Positions 1-7,783 of a stretch of 64,000 bases of DNA are shown here, piece by piece. This stretch comes from an uncultured Croceitalea sp. (lineage in GTDB: Bacteria > Bacteroidota > Bacteroidia > Flavobacteriales > Flavobacteriaceae). A program made the position numbers and the translations under genes. The DNA lies in NCBI GenBank assembly GCA_947503285.1, contig CANNDD010000003.1, positions 124,001-188,000 on the forward strand, in the 5' to 3' direction. Position 1 is the first letter of the stretch; each line of letters opens with the position of its first letter. The notes under the pieces are model-generated. The model made no database searches. It worked only from the letters and a program-made list of their open reading frames with translations, and was not told the origin of the DNA.

Positions 1-120
1 TTTTTTGGTGATGGTACTAAGCTATATGATACCTATTCCAATACCGAGGTAATTGTTCAAAACGGAAAAGTTTCGCTTGACAACGATTTTGATACCGCCC
101 TGTTGGAATTGGTGGAATGA
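1..120 (+). CDS. C-terminal end of a probable alpha-amylase-family (GH13) glycosidase, 5' partial
   Basis: Frame 1 is open from the window edge to TGA at 118-120 and gives 39 residues. The peptide contains DGTKLYDTYSNTE and NGKVSLDNDFDTALLEL. This resembles the C-terminal all-beta domain of bacterial alpha-amylases, where a 'DGT-L-D-Y/F-S' strand is followed by 'V-NGKV' and ends in 'LLE'. No catalytic residue lies in the window, so the assignment rests on this tail only. The next gene starts 29 bases downstream on the same strand. Confidence 0.4.
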   Translation, partial: FFGDGTKLYDTYSNTEVIVQNGKVSLDNDFDTALLELVE

Positions 121-149
121 AATCTCCCTTAGTGTAAATAAAGTATATC

Positions 150-467
150 ATGCATTTTCGATTGGTCTGCATTTTAGTGTTGAGTAGCATTCTGTTGTTT
201 CTTCCATCTTCATGTAAGGAAAATAAAAAAGTAAAAAAAACGACTACCGATTCTGAGATAAAAGTACTTGCCAGTAGCGAATATCAATGCTCCATGGACT
301 GCGAAGATGGTAAGACTTACCATGAAGAAGGAACATGCCCCGTTTGTAAAATGAAACTGCAGGCAATGGAATCTGAAATGATCAAAAGCTGTGGGCTACA
401 TGAACAAGGGGAATGTGATTGTAATGACGATGCCTGTACCTGTGATGGCTGCCCCATACATGGGTAA
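150..467 (+). CDS. Cys-rich lipoprotein with heavy-metal-binding domain
   Basis: A 105-residue protein. A lipoprotein signal ends at Cys22 after LPSS, so it should be anchored in the envelope. Residues about 45-70 contain C47, C51, C63 and C66 in the arrangement Y-x-C-x-M...T-C-P-V-C-x-M-x-L, typical of the small 'heavy-metal binding domain' found in CusB-type and P-type ATPase-associated proteins. The last 25 residues add C81, C89, C91, C96, C98 and C101 plus His residues, a separate metal-binding-like tail. No metal transporter is adjacent, so the cargo metal is unknown. Metal binding is inferred from the motif. Confidence 0.72.
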   Translation: MHFRLVCILVLSSILLFLPSSCKENKKVKKTTTDSEIKVLASSEYQCSMDCEDGKTYHEEGTCPVCKMKLQAMESEMIKSCGLHEQGECDCNDDACTCDGCPIHG

Positions 468-508
468 TATCGCCCATCATCCATTCTACATTGATCAACC
501 CCTATTAA

Positions 509-889
509 TTATACTTTTGAGTGGAGGGCGATTCTATTGCCTTCTGAATCGTGAAAAAGTCCCATATACCCGATATCGGGACTAATCTGGGTCTTGGGTT
601 TCAAGATACTACCGCCTGAAGTTTCAATTCTATTCAACTCATCTTGCACATCATTGCAAGAAAAATAGATCAGCACACCTTCTTTGCGATTGGGAATGTA
701 CCATTCCGGCGATTGAACCAATGAGCCCGAACAACCCGGTGAACCATCCAAACTTGGTAACCACCCCATCAAGGTACCACCAAAATCATGGATTTCGATC
801 TGTATCTGAAAAACGGCTTCATAAAAAGCTTTGGCCCTTTCCATATCAACAACAGGTATTTCGACCCAACCTATTAAGTTTTGTTCCAT
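509..889 (-). CDS. VOC-family (glyoxalase/bleomycin-resistance fold) protein
   Basis: A 126-residue single-domain protein. It begins with the VOC pattern W-V-E-I-P-V-x-D-M-x-R-A-x-x-FY at residues 8-23 and ends with D-x-x-x-x-G-Y-M-G-L-F-x-D-x-x-GN near residues 105-118, the repeated beta-alpha-beta-beta-beta unit of this superfamily. The substrate cannot be read from the sequence. Its ATG shares one base with the stop codon of the upstream SRPBCC gene (TAATG), so the two are almost certainly translationally coupled. Confidence 0.8.
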   Translation of the reverse strand: MEQNLIGWVEIPVVDMERAKAFYEAVFQIQIEIHDFGGTLMGWLPSLDGSPGCSGSLVQSPEWYIPNRKEGVLIYFSCNDVQDELNRIETSGGSILKPKTQISPDIGYMGLFHDSEGNRIALHSKV

Positions 890-1419
890 TATGAATCCTC
901 CAGTATTGTTTTTAAACTTGATAGCCCTTCCTCAAAGTCCTTACCTACCATTTTGTCCATACTCATGAACAACATTATAATACTCATGGGGAACTTGTTG
1001 TTGCCAGAAAAGCCCCAGGTTACCTTGGTCTTACCTTCAGCTGTATTTTCGGTCAATAGATAGCAATTCGATTCAGATTTGAATGGTTTCATAAAACGCA
1101 ACTCCCCATCAATCCGCTCTCCATCGACAATCTTCGTAATTTCTTGTTCCCCCTCTCCAACTTCCTTATTACCGAGCCAATAACTTACAGATCCTACTTC
1201 ACCGTCGGTACCACGAAACTCTTTCTTCATATTGGGATCCTTTTTTGCCCACGGAGACCATAGGTCCATTTTCTTTAAGGATCGCAAAAAATCAAATACC
1301 TCTTGTTTAGGTTTTCCAATTTCTACAGAACGGGAAACATCGTAAGTTTTAGGGGCCAATACGGCCAAAATCAGCACAAGCAGGGCAATGCCCGCAATAA
1401 TGTAAAGAAAAGTCGTCAT
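889..1419 (-). CDS. SRPBCC/polyketide-cyclase-like protein with N-terminal membrane anchor
   Basis: A 176-residue protein. Residues 2-23 form one hydrophobic segment. The rest matches the START-like SRPBCC fold: V-S-R-S-V-E-I at about 28-34, 'VFDFLRSLKKMDLWSPWAKKD' style helix and loop at about 41-62, and a final long C-terminal helix. Such proteins bind a small hydrophobic ligand in a deep pocket; the ligand is unknown. It overlaps the downstream VOC gene by one base. The pair VOC plus SRPBCC is common as a two-gene unit in Bacteroidota and many soil bacteria, usually without known function. Confidence 0.75.
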   Translation of the reverse strand: MTTFLYIIAGIALLVLILAVLAPKTYDVSRSVEIGKPKQEVFDFLRSLKKMDLWSPWAKKDPNMKKEFRGTDGEVGSVSYWLGNKEVGEGEQEITKIVDGERIDGELRFMKPFKSESNCYLLTENTAEGKTKVTWGFSGNNKFPMSIIMLFMSMDKMVGKDFEEGLSSLKTILEDS

Positions 1420-1459
1420 TTTATTTGATTTAATTGGTTGTCACTAAAATACAAAAAAC

Positions 1460-2113
1460 TCAGGTTGTTAAATAACGTTCAATAACCCGTTCCACATCTT
1501 TGATTGATTTTTTAGTCCAATCCATTCGCTTTTCAAGCAATTCATTTTCAGATAATTGCCATTGAACACTACTGGTTCTTAGGTCTTTTGTCAACTTTTG
1601 TAAGATTATGGCAGCAGCAACGGATATGTTCAGACTCTCTGAAAAACCTTGCATGGGTATGCTTAGAAATCCATCGGCCCTTTTTAGGACCTCCCCGCTT
1701 AATCCGTCTCTCTCGGTTCCAAAGAACAGTGCCGTTTTCTTGGTAACCTTAACATCTGAAAGTTCGTTTCCGTTTTCGTGGGGCGTAGTTGCTATAATGT
1801 GATAACCATCAGTCTTAAGTCGGTCAATACATGCAGTAGTGGTTTGATGTCGATGAACATCGACCCATTGCTCGGCACCCATAGCGATGTTCTTATCCAA
1901 TCGTTTGCCAAACCTGTTTTCAATGACATGAACCGTTTGAACACCGAAGGCGTCACAGCTTCTAATTACTGCACTCGTATTATGCAACTGATAGACATCT
2001 TCGATGGCTACGGTCAAGAAATTGGTTCTTTTAGCCAATACCTGTTCAAAGCGATGTTTTCGTCGCTCGGTCAAAAAACCTTCCAAGTATTTCAACAAAT
2101 CAAGGTCGAACAT
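1460..2113 (-). CDS. trmH: tRNA (guanosine-2'-O-)-methyltransferase TrmH (SPOUT family)
   Basis: 217 residues from the ATG at 2113; the frame stays open further upstream but that extension runs into the divergent sirtuin gene and is hydrophobic nonsense, so I reject it. SPOUT motifs are clear: motif 1 N45-T-S-A-V-I-R51, motif 2 F131-G-T-E-R-D-G-L-S139, motif 3 I152-P-M-Q-G-F-S-E-S-L-N-I-S-V-A-A-A-I169, which makes the trefoil-knot SAM site. The C-terminal Lys/Arg-rich helix is typical of TrmH. It should 2'-O-methylate G18 in the D-loop of tRNA in the cytoplasm. It diverges from the sirtuin with 61 bases between starts. Confidence 0.9.
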   Translation of the reverse strand: MFDLDLLKYLEGFLTERRKHRFEQVLAKRTNFLTVAIEDVYQLHNTSAVIRSCDAFGVQTVHVIENRFGKRLDKNIAMGAEQWVDVHRHQTTTACIDRLKTDGYHIIATTPHENGNELSDVKVTKKTALFFGTERDGLSGEVLKRADGFLSIPMQGFSESLNISVAAAIILQKLTKDLRTSSVQWQLSENELLEKRMDWTKKSIKDVERVIERYLTT

Positions 2114-2174
2114 GAGATACAAGATAATCAAAATGTTAATTTTGAAATAATCAATAATATGCCATGGAAAAATT

Positions 2175-2867
2175 ATGAAAAAAAAGATTGTAGTCTTGAC
2201 CGGAGCTGGAATGAGCGCTGAGAGCGGCTTAAAAACCTTTAGGGACGCCAATGGACTATGGGAGGGGCATGACGTGATGCAAGTGGCCTCACCACAGGGC
2301 TTTTCATCAGATCCTGAACTGGTTCTGGAGTTCTACAATCAACGCCGCAGGCAATTACTGCAGGTCGAACCCAATGAAGGGCACCTGGCACTGGCACAAC
2401 TTGAAAGTCAATTCAATGTGCAGATCATTACCCAAAACGTCGATAACCTACATGAAAAGGCGGGTAGCTCAAATGTGTTGCATTTACACGGCGAACTTTT
2501 GAAAGTACGGAGCACCGCAAACGAAAACCATGTCTTGGATTGGCATAAAGATTTAAACCTCGGTGATGTGGACGAAACCGGGTATCAACTTCGCCCGCAT
2601 ATTGTCTGGTTCGGTGAAATGGTGCCAATGCTTGAAAAGGCTATTCCACTCGTTGCCGAGGCCGATGTTTTACTGATCATTGGCACCTCAATGCAGGTAT
2701 ACCCCGCAGCAAGCCTGATAAATTACGTCGCCATAGAAACCCCTATTTACTTTATCGACCCTAGGCCAAATGTTTCAAAATCAGATTTCAAGAACCTTAC
2801 CGTAATAGCCGAATCAGCTACTTTGGGTATTCCCATGGTAGCGCATGAACTGTATAATACCTTGTAA
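2175..2867 (+). CDS. cobB: CobB-like sirtuin (NAD-dependent protein deacylase) without zinc cysteines
   Basis: A 230-residue Sir2-family enzyme that removes acyl groups from protein lysines using NAD. Visible motifs: G10-A-G-M-S-A-E-S-G-L (NAD loop), T21-F-R-D, Q87-N-V-D-N-L-H (NAD/nicotinamide pocket), catalytic H105 in LHLHGE, and G-T-S-M-Q-V-Y-P-A. Y54 and R57 in FYNQRRR match the Tyr/Arg pair that lets CobB and SIRT5 accept succinyl- and malonyl-lysine, so desuccinylase activity is likely. The small domain between about 111 and 140, where E. coli CobB carries its structural zinc cysteines, has no Cys at all. The stop is one base before the next gene. Confidence 0.9.
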   Translation: MKKKIVVLTGAGMSAESGLKTFRDANGLWEGHDVMQVASPQGFSSDPELVLEFYNQRRRQLLQVEPNEGHLALAQLESQFNVQIITQNVDNLHEKAGSSNVLHLHGELLKVRSTANENHVLDWHKDLNLGDVDETGYQLRPHIVWFGEMVPMLEKAIPLVAEADVLLIIGTSMQVYPAASLINYVAIETPIYFIDPRPNVSKSDFKNLTVIAESATLGIPMVAHELYNTL

Positions 2868-2868
2868 C

Positions 2869-3441
2869 ATGACTAAAGAACAACTCGTTTTAAACCTTAA
2901 TTCGGGTAGACTTTCCAAATCACGAATAGACAGTCTGGTGCAAAGCTTGTTAAACCACCATGAACTGGTTGAACCATTATTGATCGAGGTCTTTCGCCAA
3001 GATAAAAATGATGAGTTCAATGCCAGTTGGGTGTTTGATCATTTGATGCGGAAAAAACTAGGGCTTCTACTGCCCCATTTAGAATTGTTTACCCTAGAAA
3101 TCAAACAGCTGACCTCAGAATCTTGCATTCGGCCAATAGCGCATACCTGTCAGCTTCTTGCAGAAGCCTATTTCAAAAAAAAGAACCAAGAAGTCATTGA
3201 AAGTATGACTTCAACGCAGCTGGAACGATTAGTGGACTGCTGTTTCGATTGGCTTATCGAAGAGCATAAAATTGCCTCAAAAGTGTTTGCGATGACCACT
3301 TTATTCTATTTGGGGAAACGATTTGAATGGATACACCCAGAGCTTAAAATGATATTGGAAAAAAATATTGGCAGCGGAACATCCGGCTATAGGAACAGGG
3401 GCAAAAAAACATTGGATATGCTTGTGGCCTTGGGCCACTAA
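2869..3441 (+). CDS. HEAT-repeat-like helical protein found upstream of purB in Flavobacteriia
   Basis: 190 residues from the ATG at 2869, one base after the sirtuin stop; an earlier in-frame ATG inside the sirtuin gene is less likely. The sequence is all-helical, with repeating 'W-V-F-D-H', 'RPIAHTCQLLAEAY' and 'KVFAMTTLFYLGKRFEWIHPEL' segments that resemble HEAT/ARM-type repeats. Related proteins beside purB in Flavobacteriia are often mislabelled adenylosuccinate lyase, but it has no lyase signature. Function unknown. Sirtuin, this gene and purB all run in the same direction; purB starts 46 bases further on. Confidence 0.65.
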   Translation: MTKEQLVLNLNSGRLSKSRIDSLVQSLLNHHELVEPLLIEVFRQDKNDEFNASWVFDHLMRKKLGLLLPHLELFTLEIKQLTSESCIRPIAHTCQLLAEAYFKKKNQEVIESMTSTQLERLVDCCFDWLIEEHKIASKVFAMTTLFYLGKRFEWIHPELKMILEKNIGSGTSGYRNRGKKTLDMLVALGH

Positions 3442-3456
3442 TCTTTGAAGATTGAG

Positions 3457-3464
3457 TATCTTTG
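3457..3464 (+). promoter_or_regulatory. TAnnTTTG -7 box upstream of purB
   Basis: TATCTTTG, an exact match to the Bacteroidota primary-sigma -7 consensus, 23 bases before the purB ATG. No TTG lies at the ideal 17-19 base distance upstream, so this is a partial match. Confidence 0.4.
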
Positions 3465-3487
3465 CCCTTTCCTAAAAATCAAGGTAA

Positions 3488-4831
3488 ATGTCTTTAAACC
3501 AGCTAAACGCCATATCACCTATCGATGGGCGTTACCGAAACAAAACCGAAGCACTGGGCAGCTATTTTTCAGAAGAAGCATTGATCAAATATCGGGTACG
3601 GGTCGAAATCGAATATTTTATCGCACTTTGTGAAATACCCTTGCCACAATTGTCTGATTTTGATACAACGAAATTTAGTGCGCTACAAGAAATCCATACT
3701 GATTTCGCCGCCGAAGATGCGCAGTCCATCAAAGACATCGAAAAAACCACAAACCATGATGTTAAGGCCGTTGAGTATTTTTTAAAGGAAAAGTTTGATG
3801 CGCTCGGATTGGAAAAATATAAGGAATTCATCCATTTCGGGTTGACCTCACAAGATATCAACAATACGGCCATTCCGTTCTCTATAAAAGAAGCCATGAA
3901 CGATGTCTATGTGCCTTCTTATTTTTCGGTTTTTGAAAAACTGCAAAACTTGGCCGCGGAGTGGGAAGGGATACCAATGCTTGCCAGAACCCATGGGCAA
4001 CCGGCCTCCCCTACCCGATTGGGAAAAGAAATTGCCGTTTTTGTCGAACGGCTGAAGCAACAATTTGATTTATTGAACGATATTCCTTCCGCTGCTAAAT
4101 TTGGGGGCGCAACAGGAAATTACAACGCTCATAAAGTGGCCTATCCCAATGTGGACTGGAAGGTTTTCGGGCAAAAATTCGTTCAAGAAAAACTAGGGCT
4201 CCACCATTCCTTCCCAACGACCCAAATCGAACACTACGACCATATGGCCGCCCTGTTCGATTGCCTAAAACGCATCAATACCATCATCATTGATTTGAAC
4301 AGGGATGTTTGGACCTATGTTTCAATGGATTATTTCAAACAAAAAATAAAGAAAGGGGAAGTAGGTTCTTCTGCCATGCCCCATAAGGTCAATCCCATTG
4401 ATTTTGAGAACTCAGAAGGTAATTTAGGCCTTGCCAACGCTATTTTTGAGCATTTATCGGCTAAATTACCCGTTTCAAGACTGCAACGTGATCTAACCGA
4501 TAGTACTGTTTTGAGAAATATAGGGGTTCCTTTTGCCCATACCCTGGTGGCCTTTAAATCGACTTTGAAAGGGTTGAACAAACTGGTATTGAATGCTGAT
4601 AAGTTTGAAGATGATCTCGAAAACAATTGGGCTGTTGTTGCTGAGGCCATTCAAACCATCTTAAGACGCGAGGGCTACCCTAACCCGTATGAGGCCTTAA
4701 AAGGGCTCACCCGAACCAATGAAAAAATAAATCAAGAATCCATCGCTGGTTTTATTGAAACGTTGGCGGTATCCGAGACCATAAAAACGGAGCTAAAACA
4801 AATTACGCCCGCTAATTATACCGGGGTTTAG
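3488..4831 (+). CDS. purB: adenylosuccinate lyase
   Basis: 447 residues, the usual size for the E. coli-type PurB. It cleaves SAICAR to AICAR plus fumarate and adenylosuccinate to AMP plus fumarate in purine synthesis. Fumarase/aspartase superfamily signatures: T120-S-Q-D123, R167-T-H-G-Q-P-A-S-P-T176 (catalytic base region with H169), and the mobile signature loop G293-S-S-A-M-P-H-K-V-N-P303 holding the catalytic serine. It ends in a strong bidirectional terminator. PurL from the same pathway is encoded about 55 kb further along the window. Confidence 0.97.
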   Translation: MSLNQLNAISPIDGRYRNKTEALGSYFSEEALIKYRVRVEIEYFIALCEIPLPQLSDFDTTKFSALQEIHTDFAAEDAQSIKDIEKTTNHDVKAVEYFLKEKFDALGLEKYKEFIHFGLTSQDINNTAIPFSIKEAMNDVYVPSYFSVFEKLQNLAAEWEGIPMLARTHGQPASPTRLGKEIAVFVERLKQQFDLLNDIPSAAKFGGATGNYNAHKVAYPNVDWKVFGQKFVQEKLGLHHSFPTTQIEHYDHMAALFDCLKRINTIIIDLNRDVWTYVSMDYFKQKIKKGEVGSSAMPHKVNPIDFENSEGNLGLANAIFEHLSAKLPVSRLQRDLTDSTVLRNIGVPFAHTLVAFKSTLKGLNKLVLNADKFEDDLENNWAVVAEAIQTILRREGYPNPYEALKGLTRTNEKINQESIAGFIETLAVSETIKTELKQITPANYTGV

Positions 4832-4850
4832 GCATAATACTTTTTTATAA

Positions 4851-4883
4851 AAAATGGCCGCTTTTTAGTAAAGCGGCCATTTT
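4851..4883. terminator. Bidirectional terminator between purB and the MscS gene
   Basis: Perfect 14-bp stem, 4851-4864 paired with 4870-4883, around the loop TTAGT, GC-rich in the middle and with A/T runs on both sides. It serves the convergent purB and mscS genes. Confidence 0.85.
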
Positions 4884-4900
4884 AATGTATTGTCAAAATG

Positions 4901-5710
4901 TTATTTATTGATTTGTACTTCGTGTGGGTAAGGTATTTCGATACCTGCTTTGTCCAAGGCCAGTTTACAACCTTCGTAAGTGGCAAAATACACATCCCAA
5001 TAGTCTTCAGGTTTACAAAATGGCCGTACGGCAAAATTGACTGAACTATCGGCCAGTTCCATGACATTTACCGATGGTGCGGGGTCTTTAAGTACCAAAG
5101 GGTTAGCGGTTAGCACCTCCATTAAAACTTCTTTGGTCTTCTTGATATTTTCATCGTAACCTACACCAATAACGGTATCGACCCTGATTTTACCCTCAGC
5201 CGTATAATTGACGATATTACCATTCGCCATTGCCCCGTTGGGTACGATAATCAACTTATTTTCTGGGGACACCATTTTGGTCGTAAAAATCTCGATGGTC
5301 TTTACGACCCCTAGAACCCCTTGGGCCTCTACTAAATCACCGATACGATAAGGTTTAAATATCATGATGAGTACCCCACCTGCAAAATTTGACAAGGAGC
5401 CTTGAAGTGCCAACCCAACCGCTAAACCGGCAGCGGCTATAACTGCGGCCAAACTTGTGGTCTCTACACCAAGGGTAGAAATTACCGTGATGATTAAAAA
5501 TATCTTTAATCCCCATGAAACCAGATTGACCAAAAATCGTTGTAATGATTCATCGTAACTGCCTTTGGCCATGGCCTTTCGCAAAACGCCCATCAACTTT
5601 TTAATAATCCATGAACCAATAAGGTATATCAGAATGGCCCCGATAATCTTCGGACCGAATTCGATGATAAAGTCAATACCTTTTTCTATCCAAATTTGTG
5701 CATCTTCCAT
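4901..5710 (-). CDS. Small-conductance mechanosensitive channel (MscS family)
   Basis: 269 residues, the size of classical MscS. Hydrophobic segments lie near residues 15-36, 60-80 and 86-118. The third is the pore-lining helix with the Ala/Gly-packed pattern A-A-A-G-L-A-V-G-L-A-L-Q-G-S-L-S-N-F-A-G-G. It is followed by the beta domain (P-Y-R-I-G-D-L-V, 'IFTTKM', 'VPNGAMANGNIVNY') and the alpha/beta C-terminal cytoplasmic cage. It opens under membrane tension to release solutes during hypo-osmotic shock. It is a single-gene unit in the inner membrane. Confidence 0.93.
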   Translation of the reverse strand: MEDAQIWIEKGIDFIIEFGPKIIGAILIYLIGSWIIKKLMGVLRKAMAKGSYDESLQRFLVNLVSWGLKIFLIITVISTLGVETTSLAAVIAAAGLAVGLALQGSLSNFAGGVLIMIFKPYRIGDLVEAQGVLGVVKTIEIFTTKMVSPENKLIIVPNGAMANGNIVNYTAEGKIRVDTVIGVGYDENIKKTKEVLMEVLTANPLVLKDPAPSVNVMELADSSVNFAVRPFCKPEDYWDVYFATYEGCKLALDKAGIEIPYPHEVQINK

Positions 5711-5810
5711 AATTTTATAAATGATTTGTTAGTGTTTCTAAAACTTGAGACACTAATATAACCAATAGGTCACGTTCCTTATTTAAGAAATTATAAAATT
5801 TTGCATATAA

Positions 5811-5844
5811 AAAATCCCATAGTGCAATCACACTATGGGATTTT
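5811..5844 (-). terminator. Terminator after the DUF4252 gene group
   Basis: Perfect 14-bp stem, 5811-5824 paired with 5831-5844, loop CAATCA, followed on the minus strand by a T-rich run. It closes the minus-strand array that begins with the ECF sigma gene. Confidence 0.8.
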
Positions 5845-5864
5845 CAAGTTTAGTTGAGCTTAAC

Positions 5865-6404
5865 TTATCCTTTTAAGAACTTACCGATTTCACCAAGGCC
5901 TTCCCCATTATAATCCGATTTCTGAATGGCTTGCATAAGCTGCACAATGTGCGCCGGATTCATATCCTTTCCCAAAACTCGAACCAATGCAAAACCTTGT
6001 TCATTGCTATCACCGTAAATAATGACCTCATCTATGGCATTCTCATCGCCGAGGTATTTTACGACCCCTTTTCCATATTGTGAATTGATCTTCATTAACT
6101 CCACAAATTCGTCATTCTTTAAAATCGCCTTAACCTTGGTCTTTTCCAATTTGTATTCCGCTACATTGTCCGCGGTCTTTCGAAATGCCAATAAATTGAA
6201 CTTTCGTAAAGATTCCAAGGCATTACGCTGTCCATCGGTCAGGTCGGTCTCTTCCATTTTAAGAATGCTCGCTGGAATATCCAAAGAAATAAAATTTGGG
6301 TTTTCTTTGTTATCCACATAATATTCTTGCAAGCTCTGTTGTGATGCACAAGAACCAAGCAACACCGCAATTAACAGGACAGCACTTTTCAAAATTTTTT
6401 TCAT
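5865..6404 (-). CDS. DUF4252 lipoprotein (third of three paralogues)
   Basis: 179 residues from the ATG at 6404, which puts a clean lipoprotein signal in place (LLGSC, lipidated Cys19); an upstream start at 6440 would add 12 residues and spoil the signal. The body matches DUF4252: 'FISLDIPASIL' strand, a K-L-x-A-F-R-K-x-A-D helix, the ILKNDEFVELMKI segment, 'DEVIIYGDSNEQGFALVRVLGKDMNP'. It is the most divergent of the three, and the only one predicted to be lipidated. Function unknown. A TGTAAC element lies 52-57 bases upstream on this strand. Confidence 0.85.
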   Translation of the reverse strand: MKKILKSAVLLIAVLLGSCASQQSLQEYYVDNKENPNFISLDIPASILKMEETDLTDGQRNALESLRKFNLLAFRKTADNVAEYKLEKTKVKAILKNDEFVELMKINSQYGKGVVKYLGDENAIDEVIIYGDSNEQGFALVRVLGKDMNPAHIVQLMQAIQKSDYNGEGLGEIGKFLKG

Positions 6405-6455
6405 GCTTGCATTTTTTGATTGACTTATGATATAAGTCATTATTTTGATTGATTT

Positions 6456-6461
6456 GTTACA
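6456..6461 (-). promoter_or_regulatory. TGTAAC element upstream of the third DUF4252 gene
   Basis: Minus-strand TGTAAC, the same hexamer that forms the -35 of the putative ECF promoter before the nearby sigma gene. Sixteen bases downstream the sequence reads TGAC rather than CGTC, so the -10 half is weak. Confidence 0.3.
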
Positions 6462-6475
6462 ACGCTAACGAATGA

Positions 6476-7021
6476 TTATTTACCTCTTTTCGCTTTCTTC
6501 AATTCTTTTGGTAAATTCATTTTATTGGTAAGGGAGCCTATCTTGTTCAAATCGATATCGCCGGTCATGGTCAACAATACGGTTTCAAAATGTGGCCCAT
6601 TGTCAGAAATGTCCTTGTCATCGATACCTGTTACGAACATGACCAATTCTTTGACCTTATCTGCATTACGCCCGCTTTTAATATAGAATTTTACATTGGT
6701 GTCATCGTCTTTTACCCGCATCAACTCTTCCATTCTACTTTTTTTGACGTACGATTTTATGGTTAAGGCCATATCTGCTGAGACTTTGGAATCTTCTGAG
6801 ATAAAGACCTTGATACCATCGATGCTTTTTGCCAGTGCTATGAATTCTTGTGCTTCTTTATCTTGACTATCAGATGACATATTGGCAACCATACCCAATA
6901 ATCCTTTGTTTATGCTTATTGAAGCGACATTATCTGCATCTTCATATTTGTCAAAAGCAGATTGCGAAACTGCCCATAATGGGCTAAAGGCCAACGCTAT
7001 TACAACTATTATTTTTTTCAT
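6476..7021 (-). CDS. DUF4252 protein (second of three paralogues)
   Basis: 181 residues with a Sec signal peptide (MKKIIVVIALAFSPLWAVSQS, cleavage near residue 20) and no lipobox. It is strongly paralogous to the gene next to it: both have S-x-F-D-K-Y-E at the mature N-terminus, N-V-K-F-Y-x-K in the middle, and G-D-I-D-L-N-K-I-x-S-L-T-x-K-M-N-L-P-x-E-L at the end. Exported, probably periplasmic. No catalytic motif can be seen. DUF4252 genes commonly sit beside ECF sigma factors in Bacteroidota, as here. Confidence 0.85.
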   Translation of the reverse strand: MKKIIVVIALAFSPLWAVSQSAFDKYEDADNVASISINKGLLGMVANMSSDSQDKEAQEFIALAKSIDGIKVFISEDSKVSADMALTIKSYVKKSRMEELMRVKDDDTNVKFYIKSGRNADKVKELVMFVTGIDDKDISDNGPHFETVLLTMTGDIDLNKIGSLTNKMNLPKELKKAKRGK

Positions 7022-7091
7022 GATCGTTCTTTTTTGAGATTGATGATTTGATTTTGTTTTGATTGATTTTAAAAGTTTGATTTATAGAAAA

Positions 7092-7123
7092 CAGCTGGTG
7101 GGATCGTTTTACCCCACCAACTG
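7092..7123 (-). terminator. Hairpin between the first and second DUF4252 genes
   Basis: 11-bp stem with one mismatch, 7092-7102 paired with 7113-7123, followed on the minus strand by TTTTC. It could terminate or attenuate transcription after the first DUF4252 gene. The T run is short. Confidence 0.5.
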
Positions 7124-7138
7124 AATCTTTAAGGTCAC

Positions 7139-7678
7139 TTATTGCTTTTTACCCGCTTTGTTCAATTCATCGGGCAGATTCATTTTCTTTGTCAACGAAT
7201 TGATTTTGTTCAAATCGATATCGCCCGTCAATGAAAGGAGAACGGTCTCAAAATTTCTACCGTCAGCTTCGACGTCTTTAAGACCGGTAACGAACATCAA
7301 CAACTCACTGACATGATCATCGTCTTTACCTTCTTTGACATAAAACTTGACATTGGCATCTTTATCTTTTATTCGCATCAACTCGGTCAACGAAGACTTC
7401 TTCAAATATCCACTGACTGAAGCTTTCATATCGGCACCAATGGATTTGTTATCGGTAGTAAACACTTTTAAGCTCTTTAGACTTGTGGCAATATCCACAA
7501 AATCTTGGGCTTCGGGATCATCAACTTCGACGTCAATTTTTGCCAATAGGTTGAACATACTTTGATTTACCACAACTGATGTGACATCATCCAACTCTTC
7601 ATACTTGTCAAATAAAGATTGTGAAAAGCCAGCAAGTGGTAATACGGCTACTAAAAGGATTAAAATATTCTTTTTCAT
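7139..7678 (-). CDS. DUF4252 protein (first of three paralogues)
   Basis: 179 residues with a Sec signal peptide (MKKNILILLVAVLPLAGFSQS). The mature protein opens with L-F-D-K-Y-E-E-L-D-D-V-T-S-V-V-V-N and closes with G-D-I-D-L-N-K-I-N-S-L-T-K-K-M-N-L-P-D-E-L, nearly the same as its downstream neighbour, so the pair is a recent tandem duplication or a conserved duplicate. It lies 105 bases after the anti-sigma gene, with a TGTAAC element in that gap, so it may have its own sigma-dependent promoter. Function unknown. Confidence 0.85.
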   Translation of the reverse strand: MKKNILILLVAVLPLAGFSQSLFDKYEELDDVTSVVVNQSMFNLLAKIDVEVDDPEAQDFVDIATSLKSLKVFTTDNKSIGADMKASVSGYLKKSSLTELMRIKDKDANVKFYVKEGKDDDHVSELLMFVTGLKDVEADGRNFETVLLSLTGDIDLNKINSLTKKMNLPDELNKAGKKQ

Positions 7679-7741
7679 TTGTTTTAAATTTTTGTTTTCT
7701 GTGAATACTGCTTAAAAATCAAAGAACCTATGCAACCACTC

Positions 7742-7747
7742 GTTACA
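7742..7747 (-). promoter_or_regulatory. TGTAAC element upstream of the first DUF4252 gene
   Basis: Minus-strand TGTAAC between the anti-sigma stop and the DUF4252 start. It matches the -35 half of the sigma promoter. The sequence 16 bases downstream is TCTT, not CGTC, so this is only a half-site. Confidence 0.3.
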
Positions 7748-7783
7748 CTCGTTCCGTTTTGAATTTGTTTAATTTATTTACTA

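Noticed and set aside
1778-2221. 147-codon plus-strand frame antisense to trmH
   Set aside because: Fully inside the trmH gene; composition looks like a shadow frame.
2114-2251. N-terminal extension of the TrmH frame overlapping the sirtuin gene
   Set aside because: It would overlap the divergent sirtuin coding region; the internal ATG at 2113 fits the family length of about 217 residues.
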